From Paracamarosporium sp. OC-R06-R3 (Eukaryota > Ascomycota > Dothideomycetes > Pleosporales > Didymosphaeriaceae): a DNA stretch of 64,000 nt. The stretch lies in assembly GCA_019828545.1 (NCBI GenBank), contig JACVRA010000101.1, positions 302,658 through 366,657 on the forward strand, written 5' to 3'. Positions within the stretch are counted from its first letter, which is position 1, and each line of letters starts with the position of its first letter. The position numbers were made by a program, and so were the translations under genes. The notes under the pieces are model-generated. The model searched no databases. It was not told the DNA's origin and saw only the letters and a program-made list of their open reading frames with translations. This document shows positions 33,120 to 43,196 of this stretch, in pieces.

Positions 33120-33257
33120 ATGAGCTCTGCAGCCGCTGCAGGTTCAAGTGCAACATACGCCGCGAATGCTGGCCACGGGGGTTCATCAACCACATCGGGC
33201 AGACCCACTGCAGTAACTTCAGGAAATAATAGCACCGCTTCGGGCAACAACTGGTAG
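33120..33257 (+). CDS. very small Ala/Ser/Gly-rich ORF
   Basis: 45 residues: MSSAAAAGSSATYAANAGHG followed by Ser/Thr/Asn/Gly-rich sequence ending GNNW. The start context (TCAAAATG) and the preceding pyrimidine-rich leader resemble real fungal genes. However, the product is low complexity and no family is recognised. A possible intron begins at GTAGGT (33254) and would also end the frame at once. It may be a small expressed protein or chance. Confidence 0.3.
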   Translation: MSSAAAAGSSATYAANAGHGGSSTTSGRPTAVTSGNNSTASGNNW

Positions 33258-33505
33258 GTTGACCACTACTATACTTGGACTTACTAAATGCTTAGAATAT
33301 GGCGCAGAGGACATCGACAAGGAATTTTGCCCAGAAGTGTGAGGAGGGGGAAACATGAGGAATCGTCGAAGGGGCAATCATTAGGAAGTTCTATCCACTA
33401 TAGGTAAATTTCAAAAACATGGCTGATAGGCCATTCCAGTGATTCCCTGCTCTTCCTGCATTTTGTCTGAATAAGAATCCCTTCATTTCCCACTGAGCAT
33501 TAAGT

Positions 33506-36500
33506 TCAATCCATGATTAGGTAGCTAGTTGGATCTAACCCTTCGTCAAACTCTTCTCCGTGCCAGAACCCCAGTGGATGTGCATTCGGGAGACGCTTTT
33601 TTAATCCAGGAGTGAATGTTGCATCTAAGGCATCCGCATCTCGAATTCGACCAGCACAAACGTATGCGTCTCGTAAAAGATATGCACATTCGCGAGTCTC
33701 ACCGTTGTTTCTACCGAAGCAATTTTCATACAGCTCGAGCAGACTCTCGAAGCTTTTTATGGCGTCCTGGATTGGTCCAGTTCTCATTACGACTGCGGCG
33801 AGGTTTCTTTCCTGTGCCCAGATGCGTTCTTGTAACCCTGGGAGTTTCCAGTCTGATGGCCTACTGGTATCCTTGAGTCGTTGAAGATTCGACCTGAATA
33901 TACTCTCCGCCTCTTTCCATGCTTTTTGGCTTGGGATCGCGAGACACGCTTTTGCACGCTCGTGTTGCACTTCCAATTTCCATTGTTGCTCGTGTGGCAT
34001 CCATTCATCGATGGCCCTTTCAGTGGACATGAATACCTTGATTGCTTTTAAGATCAAGGACTTCTGCCTTGTTCGTTCCCCCTCATTGAAATCAATTTGG
34101 GCGCGTTGGGTCTGTGATCTTATAACCCATTTGAATTCCTCTTTCCAACCATACGACTTGACATTTATGCTTTCCAGTTTCTGTAAGAGGCGTTTGGCAT
34201 CCGAAAATTCCCCAAGCTTCGTAGAAATTCGAGACATGTCAAGCACCAATCGCCACTCTAGGTCAAGGCTTTTTGCTTTCTTTGCGACTTCTAAGCCGGA
34301 TACCGCATACTTCAGGGCTTTTCTAAGATACGATACCGTCGATCGACCAGAAGGGCGAAATTCACAAGTATCGGATAAAGCGCGCAACATCTCCGCCTTT
34401 GTCTTTCCGCATATACCGTTATTCTCCTTTGAACTGTGTACGTGAGCAAATTCTAGGAGTTTGATCGCATCGTCGTATCGGTTGCCCTCGGCATATATAC
34501 GACAGAACGTGTAGATCGAAATGAGTGCTCTAGGGTTGAACCTGAAACCTTCAATCCTTTCTGTCGGGCAAGCTTTGACCTGTGCAAGAAACTCATCAAA
34601 GTGGGGCATGAATCTCAGCTTCCATAGGTAAGTCGGTTCCCTTACCAAGACTTCAGACTGTTTTCGGCCCCTCAGATCTTCCTTGTATCTATTGAACATC
34701 ATACAGAGGGCTTCGTCGTAGAGACTGAACAGTTTGCTGTGGCCTGAAGCTTTCACCCACCCAACAAGGCATGTCTTTGTTATCTCGTGCATGGAAAAGC
34801 TTCTAAGCTTGCCCGAATGCACAAAAGAATGGTTTTGCAGAATCCCTAGGTATTTCGGCATCTTGAGGTCGCGTTCCTGAGGAGGATAGCGCTCTGCGAG
34901 AAGATCTTGATCAATGCCGTCTTTATAGAAACATGCAAGTAGCTCGAGCAAGCTTCTGCTTGCAGCAATTTCGTCATTGTTATCATCTGTTGAAAGGGGT
35001 CTGATGGAGCTGTACTGTAGACTGTTCCCGAGAGGCAGAGTCCAAGATGGCAATCTGTATAGAATGGAGTAGGACCATCCCATTGTTGCATTACTCTCAT
35101 TCTGCTTCTGAAAAAAGCTCTTCAGAAACAAGGACACAACATCGACGCCATTGTTGATCTCTTGAAAAGCGTTCAGAGGATTCTTTCGGCAGGCATCTAA
35201 TATAGTTGGGATTGGCATCTGGTAAAGTTTTATGCACTGTGCCGCTATATCAATTAGGTAGGGCATCGGTAGTGCTTTCACCAGGGAATCAACATCTGGA
35301 TCGTCGCTTGATATGTTTGCCCGGCTGATAAACATTCTTCGAGAATCAGTGAAATCCAAATCTTCCACATGGATACAATTGTTTGCATTGATATGAAACT
35401 CCTCGACGAGGATCCCACGGTCTCGAGTGGTGATGATCACTTGGCCGCTTTCATATGAGGGCAAAACTTCGATCCAGTTTTGTGTCACTTCGTAAGAGTC
35501 AAGGCCGTCCAGAACTAATACCCAAGGTCCATTCAAAGGATTTTCCAACCATTCTTTGATAGTCACCGATAGCGCCTGCCACGTGTCCGGAATTCTTGAC
35601 ATGGCAATAGCTTTCGCTATGTCGTAATACGACTTTGCGATGCTCGACATATTTCCAGCGTCGATCCAGAAAGTGTGCATTGAGATTTTGCGCTCATTTT
35701 TCTTAGGCCCACCTTTTGGTTCTTGTAGCTGCGCGACGTAATGGAAAGCGAGGTGAGATTTACTATTATTCTATGTTAGTAGGCTATCAGCTTTAGAACA
35801 CCGACTCACCCAAATCCACCGTAGCCATATATGCCTACATAGTTTGATGTGCCCAAATAGGTATTGAGCTTTGCAAGAACCCGACCCCGACCAAATAGTT
35901 GGCGCTTCTCAAAGATACTCGGAAGGTTGCTAAAGTACTGTGGCACATTCTGTGGTGACCTCATAGCAAGATCTTTTGTCAAAGAAGGCTTGTAATCAAC
36001 CCATTTTGCCCTCATCAGACAATCCATCATTGTGTGTCGGTTTTGAGCTTTCGCTCTTGCTAACGCATTATGGTAATCTTCTTCCGGGGGGTGGCGAGGC
36101 TCCTGCACAACCCGTATGATAAATTCGGTAAGTTCAGAAGCCGATATACGAGGGTTTCTGATCTCGTAGAGCTCAATCTCTACTTCCCATGCGAATAGCC
36201 TTCTGTTCGGATCCCTTGCAAGCATGTTGCGCACCAAGTCGAGGAGCTGCATTACCTGCTTATCCTCCTGCTCTAAGACAGCGATCCATTCATAGACAGC
36301 TCCCAGGTTGTTGTGAAATGATTCATCCTCTTTAGGACCATACCCGTTATCCCTTGAAATCGGGCTTTCCTTGAGACGGCGTTTCAGTGTGGGGACGCCA
36401 CGCTCGGTCCAGCCGAAGACAACCAGAGTTGCTAATTCTACAGCAATGCAGCCCATGGAAAACACATCAAAAGCGGACCCGTGCTCTTTATTGCCAAAGG

Positions 36501-37807
36501 CAAAGAACTCAGGAGGAGTATAGTTATACGTGCCAGGGCGAATCTTGGTTCTCGAGCCTTCCTCAACGGTTTTGAGATGTGCACGACCAAAGTCGCAGAT
36601 CTTCCAAGTGCGAACAGTCTTCATACTCTTTGTTTCCTCGAATAAGAGGATGTTCTCTGGCTTCAGATCGAAATGGAACACTATTTCGCGAACAATCTTA
36701 CTATGTATGTATGCAAGCCCTGAGGCGATACTCTCTATTATACGATAAAGATGCTCTCTACGGTCCGTTTCTGTGGTAATGAATGTAGGCGTGGATTCCT
36801 GGTTGATCCATGTTTTCAGGTTACCGCCGGCTGCATACTCAAAAATCATGTAGAGATATTGCGTTTCACCGCCGCTGCTTTCCTCGACTCCGCAATCGAA
36901 GCTCGTGATCAAACGTACTATATGGTGGTGTTCTCGTGCTCGAAGGGTGTCCACTTCTCGCATGAGATCTCGCCAGCTGGATTGGTCGTCTTTTCGAACC
37001 TTTTTGTAGACAAATGTGCGCGTCTTCGACATCAGCACTCAGAATATACAGCATAATAGGGAGCGTTGATGTAAACCGATGCCCGTGCAAGTAAGGCTGA
37101 AAAATGAGAAGGCAGTGAAAGCCGAGCCCCTAGTAATGATAAAAGGCCGAGTGCACGCAAAAAGAGAGTGTTATGTAAGAACAGTGCAATATGAACGGAC
37201 TCACCGAAATATTCGCGATATGGCCTACAGGAATTATCACCTTATAGACTTCGCCAAAGCTTCCCTCGCCGATCCAGCTTTCGCTAAGAAAGGGAGGGGC
37301 GAAAGCTCGGGTTGGAAATGAATAATGGCGTTCATCAGATAGGACTGGCGGTATCTTCCACTGTGATTCACAAACCGAATGAGAGATATTCTTAAGCCCA
37401 GGAATAGCAACAAGAGACTTCATTTCGCAGTACGCATTACCATTTGGACTGAATACGGCGTCATCACCATGTCCTGACGCGAAGAGTTCAGCAATGCGAG
37501 GAGCCTCGTCGAGAAACAGCAGAACTCCGTATAGCCTTCGCGCATGTTGTTGAATCCATAAGACGACCCTCATGGGATGCGGACCATTCGGAATGCAAAG
37601 TCTAGTCCGGCATTGGATACCCTTTTGTTTCCAGATCTGATTGTCGGTGAAGTCGGACGGACTAGGCTTCCAGGCATTTGAAAGTCCGAGATCTGTTTGA
37701 ATTTGGGTACGAAGTTTGTGACCACGCAAGAGTTGATTGAGTAACTCATAAGAGACAAATCCATGATCGTTCACTTGCGACTCTAGCTGGCCTTTCAGCC
37801 TAGCCAT
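33506..37807 (-). CDS. NLR-like STAND protein: kinase / NB-ARC / helical repeats
   Basis: Three exons, 37807-37205, about 37023-35810 and 35762-33506, give about 1357 residues. Seen: an N-terminal module of about 175 residues, then a protein kinase with glycine loop IGEGSFGEVYKV (about 178-190), YKKV Lys, HFDLKPENILL catalytic loop, CDFGRA and PPEF. An NB-ARC-type NTPase follows, with P-loop GYGGFGKS (about 601-608, codon split by intron 2), Walker B WVLVLDGLDS, GQVIITTRDR sensor, and a SMHEIT motif in the MHD position. The C-terminal half is alpha-helical with TPR-like pairs (DDAIKLLEFA.., DAIKSFESLLELYENCFG) to the stop. Known: fungal NLRs combine an effector domain, an NTP-driven switch and a repeat sensor, and some control incompatibility and cell death. 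The kinase keeps Lys, Asp and DFG, so it looks active. The first intron (181 bases) is the least certain junction. Confidence 0.83.
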
Positions 37808-38150
37808 TGCGTGAAATTAAAGTTGATGTACGATTGGAGCGAAAATGTTTTGGGAAGGCTTCAGATTGAAGCCTTTGCTGCTTGACGTCCTCGTGTGTTA
37901 CGTGTTGGACAAATGCGTATGAGGCTGTATTATTTTGACGAGCCAGAACAGTATCAAGCTCTACGGGAAGAAGGATGTGCGGATGTTCAGGCGCATGTAA
38001 GCTGCTTGGGATCTAGGTAAGGTACTACCAGGCAGCAGTAAGCTGTGCATGCAGTTGAGCCAATCACACCATTACCCGAAAATGAAGCAACCTCACGAGA
38101 ATCAGATACCTGGTCTACCAGGAACAACCTCACCCTCTAAGCCTTAAGCC
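37808..38150. other. intergenic
   Basis: 343 bases between same-strand genes. No coding exon. Promoter and leader of the NLR-like gene are expected here. Confidence 0.5.
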
Positions 38151-38741
38151 TCATTCCTCTGGGACCCCTACATCCCCAACATTAATCAACACCCCAGCCA
38201 AAAGATACGCCCCGACAACCTGCGCAATCGCACTCACACCCTCCCTTCCTACCACTCCAACCGCCCTCTCAAACGCCTCATCCTCCACCCTCCCATAGCC
38301 CCTCGCCATCTCCAACCCCACCTCATAAATCACCCCCTCTCTCTCGGTTAACCCCCCTACATCCTTCCCCTCCACCGCATTCCCAACCTGCTCTTCCGTT
38401 AACCCAGCCGTAATCCCAATCTTCCTATGCGCATACTCAACAAACGCACTCTTCGTAACACTAGTCGTAGCCAGAGTAACCAGCTCGCGCTCAAGTGGGG
38501 TAAGAAGAGGTGTTGTGTTTATAGCGACGACATGAGTAAGGTAGGGTGAGAGGATGGTGGGTGTGTATGAGAGGGCGCCGAATGGACCGAGGAGGTTGCC
38601 TTGGTCATCTTTCAATTGAATAGCTGTGCCGAAGTTGTCGTAAACAGCTTTTTCTGCAGCGGCTAGGTCGGCTTGTTGGGAAGGTGTGAGGGAAGTTGCT
38701 GGGAAACGGGTGGGTTTTGGGGATGCTGGGGTGGGGGTCAT
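38151..38741 (-). CDS. AhpD/carboxymuconolactone decarboxylase-like protein
   Basis: 196 residues from the ATG at 38741. A longer in-frame extension upstream is leader-like and lacks similarity, so it was excluded. Seen: GPFGALSYTPTILSPYLTHV, PLERELVTLATTSVTKSAFVEYAHRKIGITAGLTEEQVGNAVEG and EGVIYEVGLEMARG, the helical pattern of the AhpD-like fold with the EYAHRK...GL block of carboxymuconolactone decarboxylase relatives. Known: members act as peroxidase partners (with a CxxC pair) or lactone decarboxylases. The CxxC pair is absent here, so a redox role is unlikely. The substrate is unknown. Codon use is strongly C-ending and the coding strand is C-rich. Confidence 0.8.
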   Translation of the reverse strand: MTPTPASPKPTRFPATSLTPSQQADLAAAEKAVYDNFGTAIQLKDDQGNLLGPFGALSYTPTILSPYLTHVVAINTTPLLTPLERELVTLATTSVTKSAFVEYAHRKIGITAGLTEEQVGNAVEGKDVGGLTEREGVIYEVGLEMARGYGRVEDEAFERAVGVVGREGVSAIAQVVGAYLLAGVLINVGDVGVPEE

Positions 38742-39096
38742 TGTGGGGTTGGGTTGGAGTGGGTGAGTGAGTGTAGTGTTGGGATCAGTGTAGGTAAAAA
38801 TCGTAGGCAAGTTGGAGAGCAGATCTTGGAGGTTGCAGTAATGAATCGAGCTGTCGCGAATGGTGATATGCGTGAGTCGTGAGATTGTTTGGACGACCAG
38901 GTAGCACAAGGTGAGGTAAGCCCACGCCCCACATCCACAGCTTAGGTGGGTGTAAGCTACTAGGGTACCAAGCAATCGTAAGGAATGACTAATGTATGAT
39001 TGAACGAACTTTTGATTTCTTCAACTCTCGTCCAATAATGCATATTGCTAACTTACTGGCGATTTCGTGTCGGTACCAAGGTCAATGATTGTGCAT
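38742..39096. other. intergenic
   Basis: 355 bases upstream of the AhpD-like gene and downstream of the TPR gene. It contains a purine-rich tract on the plus strand near 38670-38770. Nothing coding supported. Confidence 0.45.
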
Positions 39097-41895
39097 TCAG
39101 TCTCTGCCCTTGAGCTCCTCTAACCTGTCCTTGAGCTTATCCCACCCAGCACTGTCCTCCCAGGCCTCTTTCCCCTTACCCATGACGCTCCTTACAGCGC
39201 TCCTAGCCTTGAACTTCCAGTCCTTTGCTACCAACTCCCCGCTGCCCGCAGCTAAGCCCTCGGACCTCTCTCTCGGACCAAGCGTTTCATATGCATCCAC
39301 TAGATCAACAGTTTGCTCCACGACGCCATTCCATTCTTTCTCCGTCTTGCTCTCCCAGTTTGGCTGGCTCGTTACCGCGCGCCATGCCTTCTCGTGGCAT
39401 TCTAGCGTTGAGCTCGGTCGGTTTGTGTGCATGTAGAGTGTGGAAAGGGTTGTCCAGAGCGAAGGCGAAACTGTAATGAGAGGCTTCATGTGCTTCTCGA
39501 TGAGCTCGTTCACGAGTCGTGCAAGGCCGGGCTTGCTGATGTCAAATCCATCTTCTGACTGGACGACATGGCGCACTAGAAGTTCCAGAAGTTCTGCGTC
39601 AACGCATTTCTCGCCGTCCGTCTCGCCGCGCAGCTCACATATGCGGCGCTGTGCGCTGACGATGTCGTTCCATGATGGTGGGTTTGTTGATCCCGCGACG
39701 GCGAGAACGTTGGACCAAATGCGGTAATTGTCGTGCTTGAGCGCGGCGGCTCGCTTGAAAGCTTTGAGAGCATCGGTGCGGGGGTGATTAGTGACTTTAG
39801 CCTCAGAAATTTCTCCATCTTCATTTGATGTGATTTTTGGTCGCAAATGCAGAAGCGCTGCTGCGAGGTTACTCCAAGCTTCGGCATCCTGCTCATCAAG
39901 CTGGACGCATCGTGAAAATGCCTCTACAGCGTCCTTAAATCGCTGGAGCTCAAGATACGCGCAACCTAACGCAAACCAAGCAGGATGATTGAGGGCATTA
40001 ATCTTCAAAGATAACGCATATGCATCCGCAGCCTTCTCGTATTCTTTCCGTGCGAAGTATCGCTGACCCAGAGAACGCTGTGCGCGAGCATACCGCTTTC
40101 CTGAAACCTCCCATGCTTTCTCATACATTGATAGATCTTGATCAATGTCTCCCAGAATGCTGTAAAGTCTTGGTGCTTCTCCTGGAGGTGGATCGCGCTC
40201 TGCGCCCTCCCACCTTTCTTCATCAGGATCCGCTGCTTGGTCATCGCCGTTCGTTGCATGAAACAGCTGCCGCCGAATGATGCGCTTGGCCTTCTCCTCC
40301 TTTTCAGTGGCAGCCCAGCACAATGCTGCTTCAGCCCACATCTCCAATCGCTCATAGATTTCGAGCGCAGATCGCAGACCACCGACGCTGACCCATCGTG
40401 CGGCAAGCTCTGCTTCTAGCTCCCAACGTGAAGGAGAACAAAGCGAGAAGGCATAGCGTAGGCGCTCGTTGACTGGTGCGGATTCTCCTTCCTTCGCTTT
40501 GGGCAAGAATGAAGTGGCCTGAGTATCTGCTTCCCCCTCGGTAGCCGCATTCGAGCCAGAGGTGTCGGCAATAACCTGATCTACAAGAGCCTGCAATTGG
40601 AGAAGCCCTCGTTCCATTGTACGAGACTTGTAACCTTCAATGCGACTCCGAATAAGCAGTGCTTGTGTGTAGACCTGCCAATTGGAACTGCCGCCATCCA
40701 GGACTCGTGTAGCATATGGTATCGTCTCCTCTCTCGTGATACCATCTGCAGGGTTAGTGTTAGTGATGGACGATGCCAAAGAGAGAAGAATGACAGAGTC
40801 CAAGGGGTCTAATTGGGGTTGGTGCTCGGGATTTAGAGAAGAAAGACTAGCCGGTAATGAGGACTCGTTCTGGATATCAGTCGATGCTGAAGGCGAAGTA
40901 AATGAAATTGATTCAAGCAGAGTGTCGTCGTTCAAATCCAGATTGCCCGGTTTCGATGCCGCTTCTTTGGGCGCGCCGGTCGCCTCCGAACCAGCGCTAC
41001 GTGCCAATACCAACAGCTGGCTAGTATCCTTCTGTTGGTATTTTGTTCTCTTGCCCATGAGACCAGTCAGAGCGAACTCAAATTTTCTCTCAGATGTGGC
41101 TTGGTCAAGGTCGGCTCTAGCCTTCTTGTCGAAGCCATGGTGGGTGTGAATGGCTGCTCGCTCGAGTAAGAAATGAACGTGTAGGTCTTTATTTTCCTTT
41201 CCTTGAGGACGAGAGAGGATCATGCGTTCCACGGTTCCGAGATCATCATAAATGGCCTTCTGCAACGAAGGTGCCGGTTCCGACAGCAACCGCTGATGAA
41301 TGAAGTTCACTCGCAACCTAGCCCAAAACGAGTGCTCGACATACTTTTGAATTGGCGGACACACCAAAATGGTCTCAGCAAGGCACAAAAGCTCAACGTT
41401 AGGTGTCAGCGTATATGCTGCAATACCATCCGCACTCAAAGAAGCAACCAGATCTGCTCTTAGTTTGCTTAATGCCGTACTACTCGATGCGACAGTTTTC
41501 GGAAGCAGGATTTCTGCCGGTTTAAATGGTAGCGGAGGCCCCGTGACATTCGACTGTAGGAAAGCGTAGAGGGTGGCAACCGCGGCGAGGAAGAAAAGAT
41601 TTTGACGATAGGCAGCGGTCTCTTCGATCGGAGTACCGTTGTCGTCATTCCGGTTTGACAGTAGCAGTCCTAATCGATGGAAGACAAAATCACTCCAAGA
41701 TGGGAAATCCTCTATATGAACATTTCGTGTGCTGTCGTCGTCCTGGTGGCCTAGGAGAAGTTGGACTGCGGGCTTTTGAAGTACCGTCAGAAAATCTCCG
41801 TTCTCGACAGCCTTGAGAACGTCTTCAAGCACGCTTGCAAGCTCGTCCGGCAGCGCGCTGCGAAAGAAGTTGAGCAGAATGTCGCCCATTTTCAT
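39097..41895 (-). CDS. emw1: TPR protein of the TTC27/Emw1 family
   Basis: Single exon, 932 residues, matching the family length. Seen: an N-terminal helical half (MKMGDILLNFFRSALPDELA.., LLCLAETILVCPPIQKYVEHSFWARLRVNFIHQRLL), a SPSRWELEAELAARWVSVGGLRSALEIYERLEMWAEAALC block, and then classic tetratricopeptide repeats (YARAQRSLGQRYFARKEYEKAADAYALSLKINALNHPAWFALGC, FKDAVEAFSRCVQLDEQDAEAWSNLAAALLHL, KAFKRAAALKHDNYRIWSNVL). Known: yeast Emw1 is essential and affects cell-wall integrity, and human TTC27 is its homologue. The exact molecular role is unclear. Confidence 0.9.
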   Translation of the reverse strand: MKMGDILLNFFRSALPDELASVLEDVLKAVENGDFLTVLQKPAVQLLLGHQDDDSTRNVHIEDFPSWSDFVFHRLGLLLSNRNDDNGTPIEETAAYRQNLFFLAAVATLYAFLQSNVTGPPLPFKPAEILLPKTVASSSTALSKLRADLVASLSADGIAAYTLTPNVELLCLAETILVCPPIQKYVEHSFWARLRVNFIHQRLLSEPAPSLQKAIYDDLGTVERMILSRPQGKENKDLHVHFLLERAAIHTHHGFDKKARADLDQATSERKFEFALTGLMGKRTKYQQKDTSQLLVLARSAGSEATGAPKEAASKPGNLDLNDDTLLESISFTSPSASTDIQNESSLPASLSSLNPEHQPQLDPLDSVILLSLASSITNTNPADGITREETIPYATRVLDGGSSNWQVYTQALLIRSRIEGYKSRTMERGLLQLQALVDQVIADTSGSNAATEGEADTQATSFLPKAKEGESAPVNERLRYAFSLCSPSRWELEAELAARWVSVGGLRSALEIYERLEMWAEAALCWAATEKEEKAKRIIRRQLFHATNGDDQAADPDEERWEGAERDPPPGEAPRLYSILGDIDQDLSMYEKAWEVSGKRYARAQRSLGQRYFARKEYEKAADAYALSLKINALNHPAWFALGCAYLELQRFKDAVEAFSRCVQLDEQDAEAWSNLAAALLHLRPKITSNEDGEISEAKVTNHPRTDALKAFKRAAALKHDNYRIWSNVLAVAGSTNPPSWNDIVSAQRRICELRGETDGEKCVDAELLELLVRHVVQSEDGFDISKPGLARLVNELIEKHMKPLITVSPSLWTTLSTLYMHTNRPSSTLECHEKAWRAVTSQPNWESKTEKEWNGVVEQTVDLVDAYETLGPRERSEGLAAGSGELVAKDWKFKARSAVRSVMGKGKEAWEDSAGWDKLKDRLEELKGRD

Positions 41896-42308
41896 TTGAT
41901 CCCTGGGCTTGAAAAGATCGTAAGTGGTTTAATATTTGAACGTTGGGCTGTGATTCATTTGATAGTGGAGAAAATTAGGCGGTGGCGCGCTAGCCGCTTT
42001 AGTCACACGAGGCAGATGTAGAATGCTCAAGAAAGACGAGGAATTTATTCTGATTTTGAACAGTCGCAGCATTTCAGCACGTCTTCAATGCTGCACGGAG
42101 CTTACATATTATTGGAACCAGTAGAGAGAACTTTCATTGCTCATTACAGCCCTGCTGCAGGGCGTTAGGGTCAATCGTATGTCGATCTTCCTACTAAACG
42201 TAGATTTGCAGCAAGGAATCGAATACATCAACCAGGAAATGACTATAAGGGTTTCAACAAGACTTGAGAGAATAGCACCATAGTCCCTCACTACGAGATA
42301 CGACAAGC
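41896..42308. other. intergenic
   Basis: 413 bases between two same-strand genes. Contains the promoter of the TPR gene and the 3' region of the glycine-zipper gene. No other feature seen. Confidence 0.5.
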
Positions 42309-43196
42309 CTAGTCCGAATCGCTACTCGACGACGAGCTGGAACCACCCCGGCTCTTCGACCTGTGGTGCTTGTGCTTCTTGTGACCACTGCCATGACTTC
42401 CAGCGTACAATCCACCTAATCCGGCGCTGCCAGCATACGCAGAGCCATGGTGCGAACCACTGCCGTGCTTCTTATGCTTCTTATCTTTCTTCCTAGAGCA
42501 ACATGTTAGTTATAATCAGCAAGGTAATGTTGCTTCACTACTTACTTCTTGTCATGCTTGTCCGACAGCATGTTCGCGCCCACGGCACCAGCGACAAGCC
42601 CGCCAACAGTGCCCAAGACGCCACCACCCATCTTGTTCCCCAAGAATGCGCCGCCTGCACCGCCTATCAATGTCGAACCAAGGCCGCGATCGCCCTCTGC
42701 AGGGCCACCCGGACCTCCCGGAGCTCCATGTTGCGGCTGACCGTATTGGTCGTGCTGGCCATATTGGCCTTGCTGTTGCTGGTGTTGGCCGTAGCTCTGG
42801 TCACCGTATCCTTGCTGCGGTGCACCGTAATGCTGTTGCTGTTGTTGCGGAGGGTAGGGAGAGTGGCCGCGGTTTTGGTCATAGCCCTGGTTGTAGTCGC
42901 CCGGTGGCGGCGCGCCGTAACCCTGCTGTGGGGGCTGCTGATACGGCGATTGCGCTGGAGGGTAGGGACTCTGGAGGGTATGAGCATGCGCGCAAACAGC
43001 TAAGCGTAGTCGCACTTACATGCTGCTGTGGAGGGTATTGGCCTTGCCCCTGGTTATACTGATCGTGCGGCTGCTGGCCGTACCCCGGTTGCTGAGGGGG
43101 ATAGTTGTTGTAGCCCTGCCCTTGCTGACCGTACTGTTGTTGCGGCGGTTGCTGGTTGTGGGAGCCGTCCCCGCCGTAGTAATCGTAGCTACTCAT
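42309..43196 (-). CDS. prion-like Gln/Gly/Tyr/Pro-rich protein with glycine zipper
   Basis: Three exons, 43196-43020, 42970-42546 and 42492-42309, give 261 residues. Seen: residues 1-150 are dominated by Gln, Tyr, Gly and Pro ([16 protein letters not shown].., repeated YPPQQ, GYGQQ). A glycine-zipper segment follows ([20 protein letters not shown].., about 165-195) of the 2TM-zipper type. The tail is basic and His/Lys/Ser-rich ([17 protein letters not shown]) and ends in an acidic Ser/Asp cap. Known: such proteins are common in filamentous fungi, may be stress-related, and can form condensates or membrane-associated assemblies. The function is not established. Stress or desiccation association is inference. 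Confidence 0.82.

Noticed and set aside
42503..43003. 166-residue hydrophobic-looking plus-strand frame
   Set aside because: Antisense of the Gln/Gly-rich gene; Val/Leu runs come from CAG/GTT complements.
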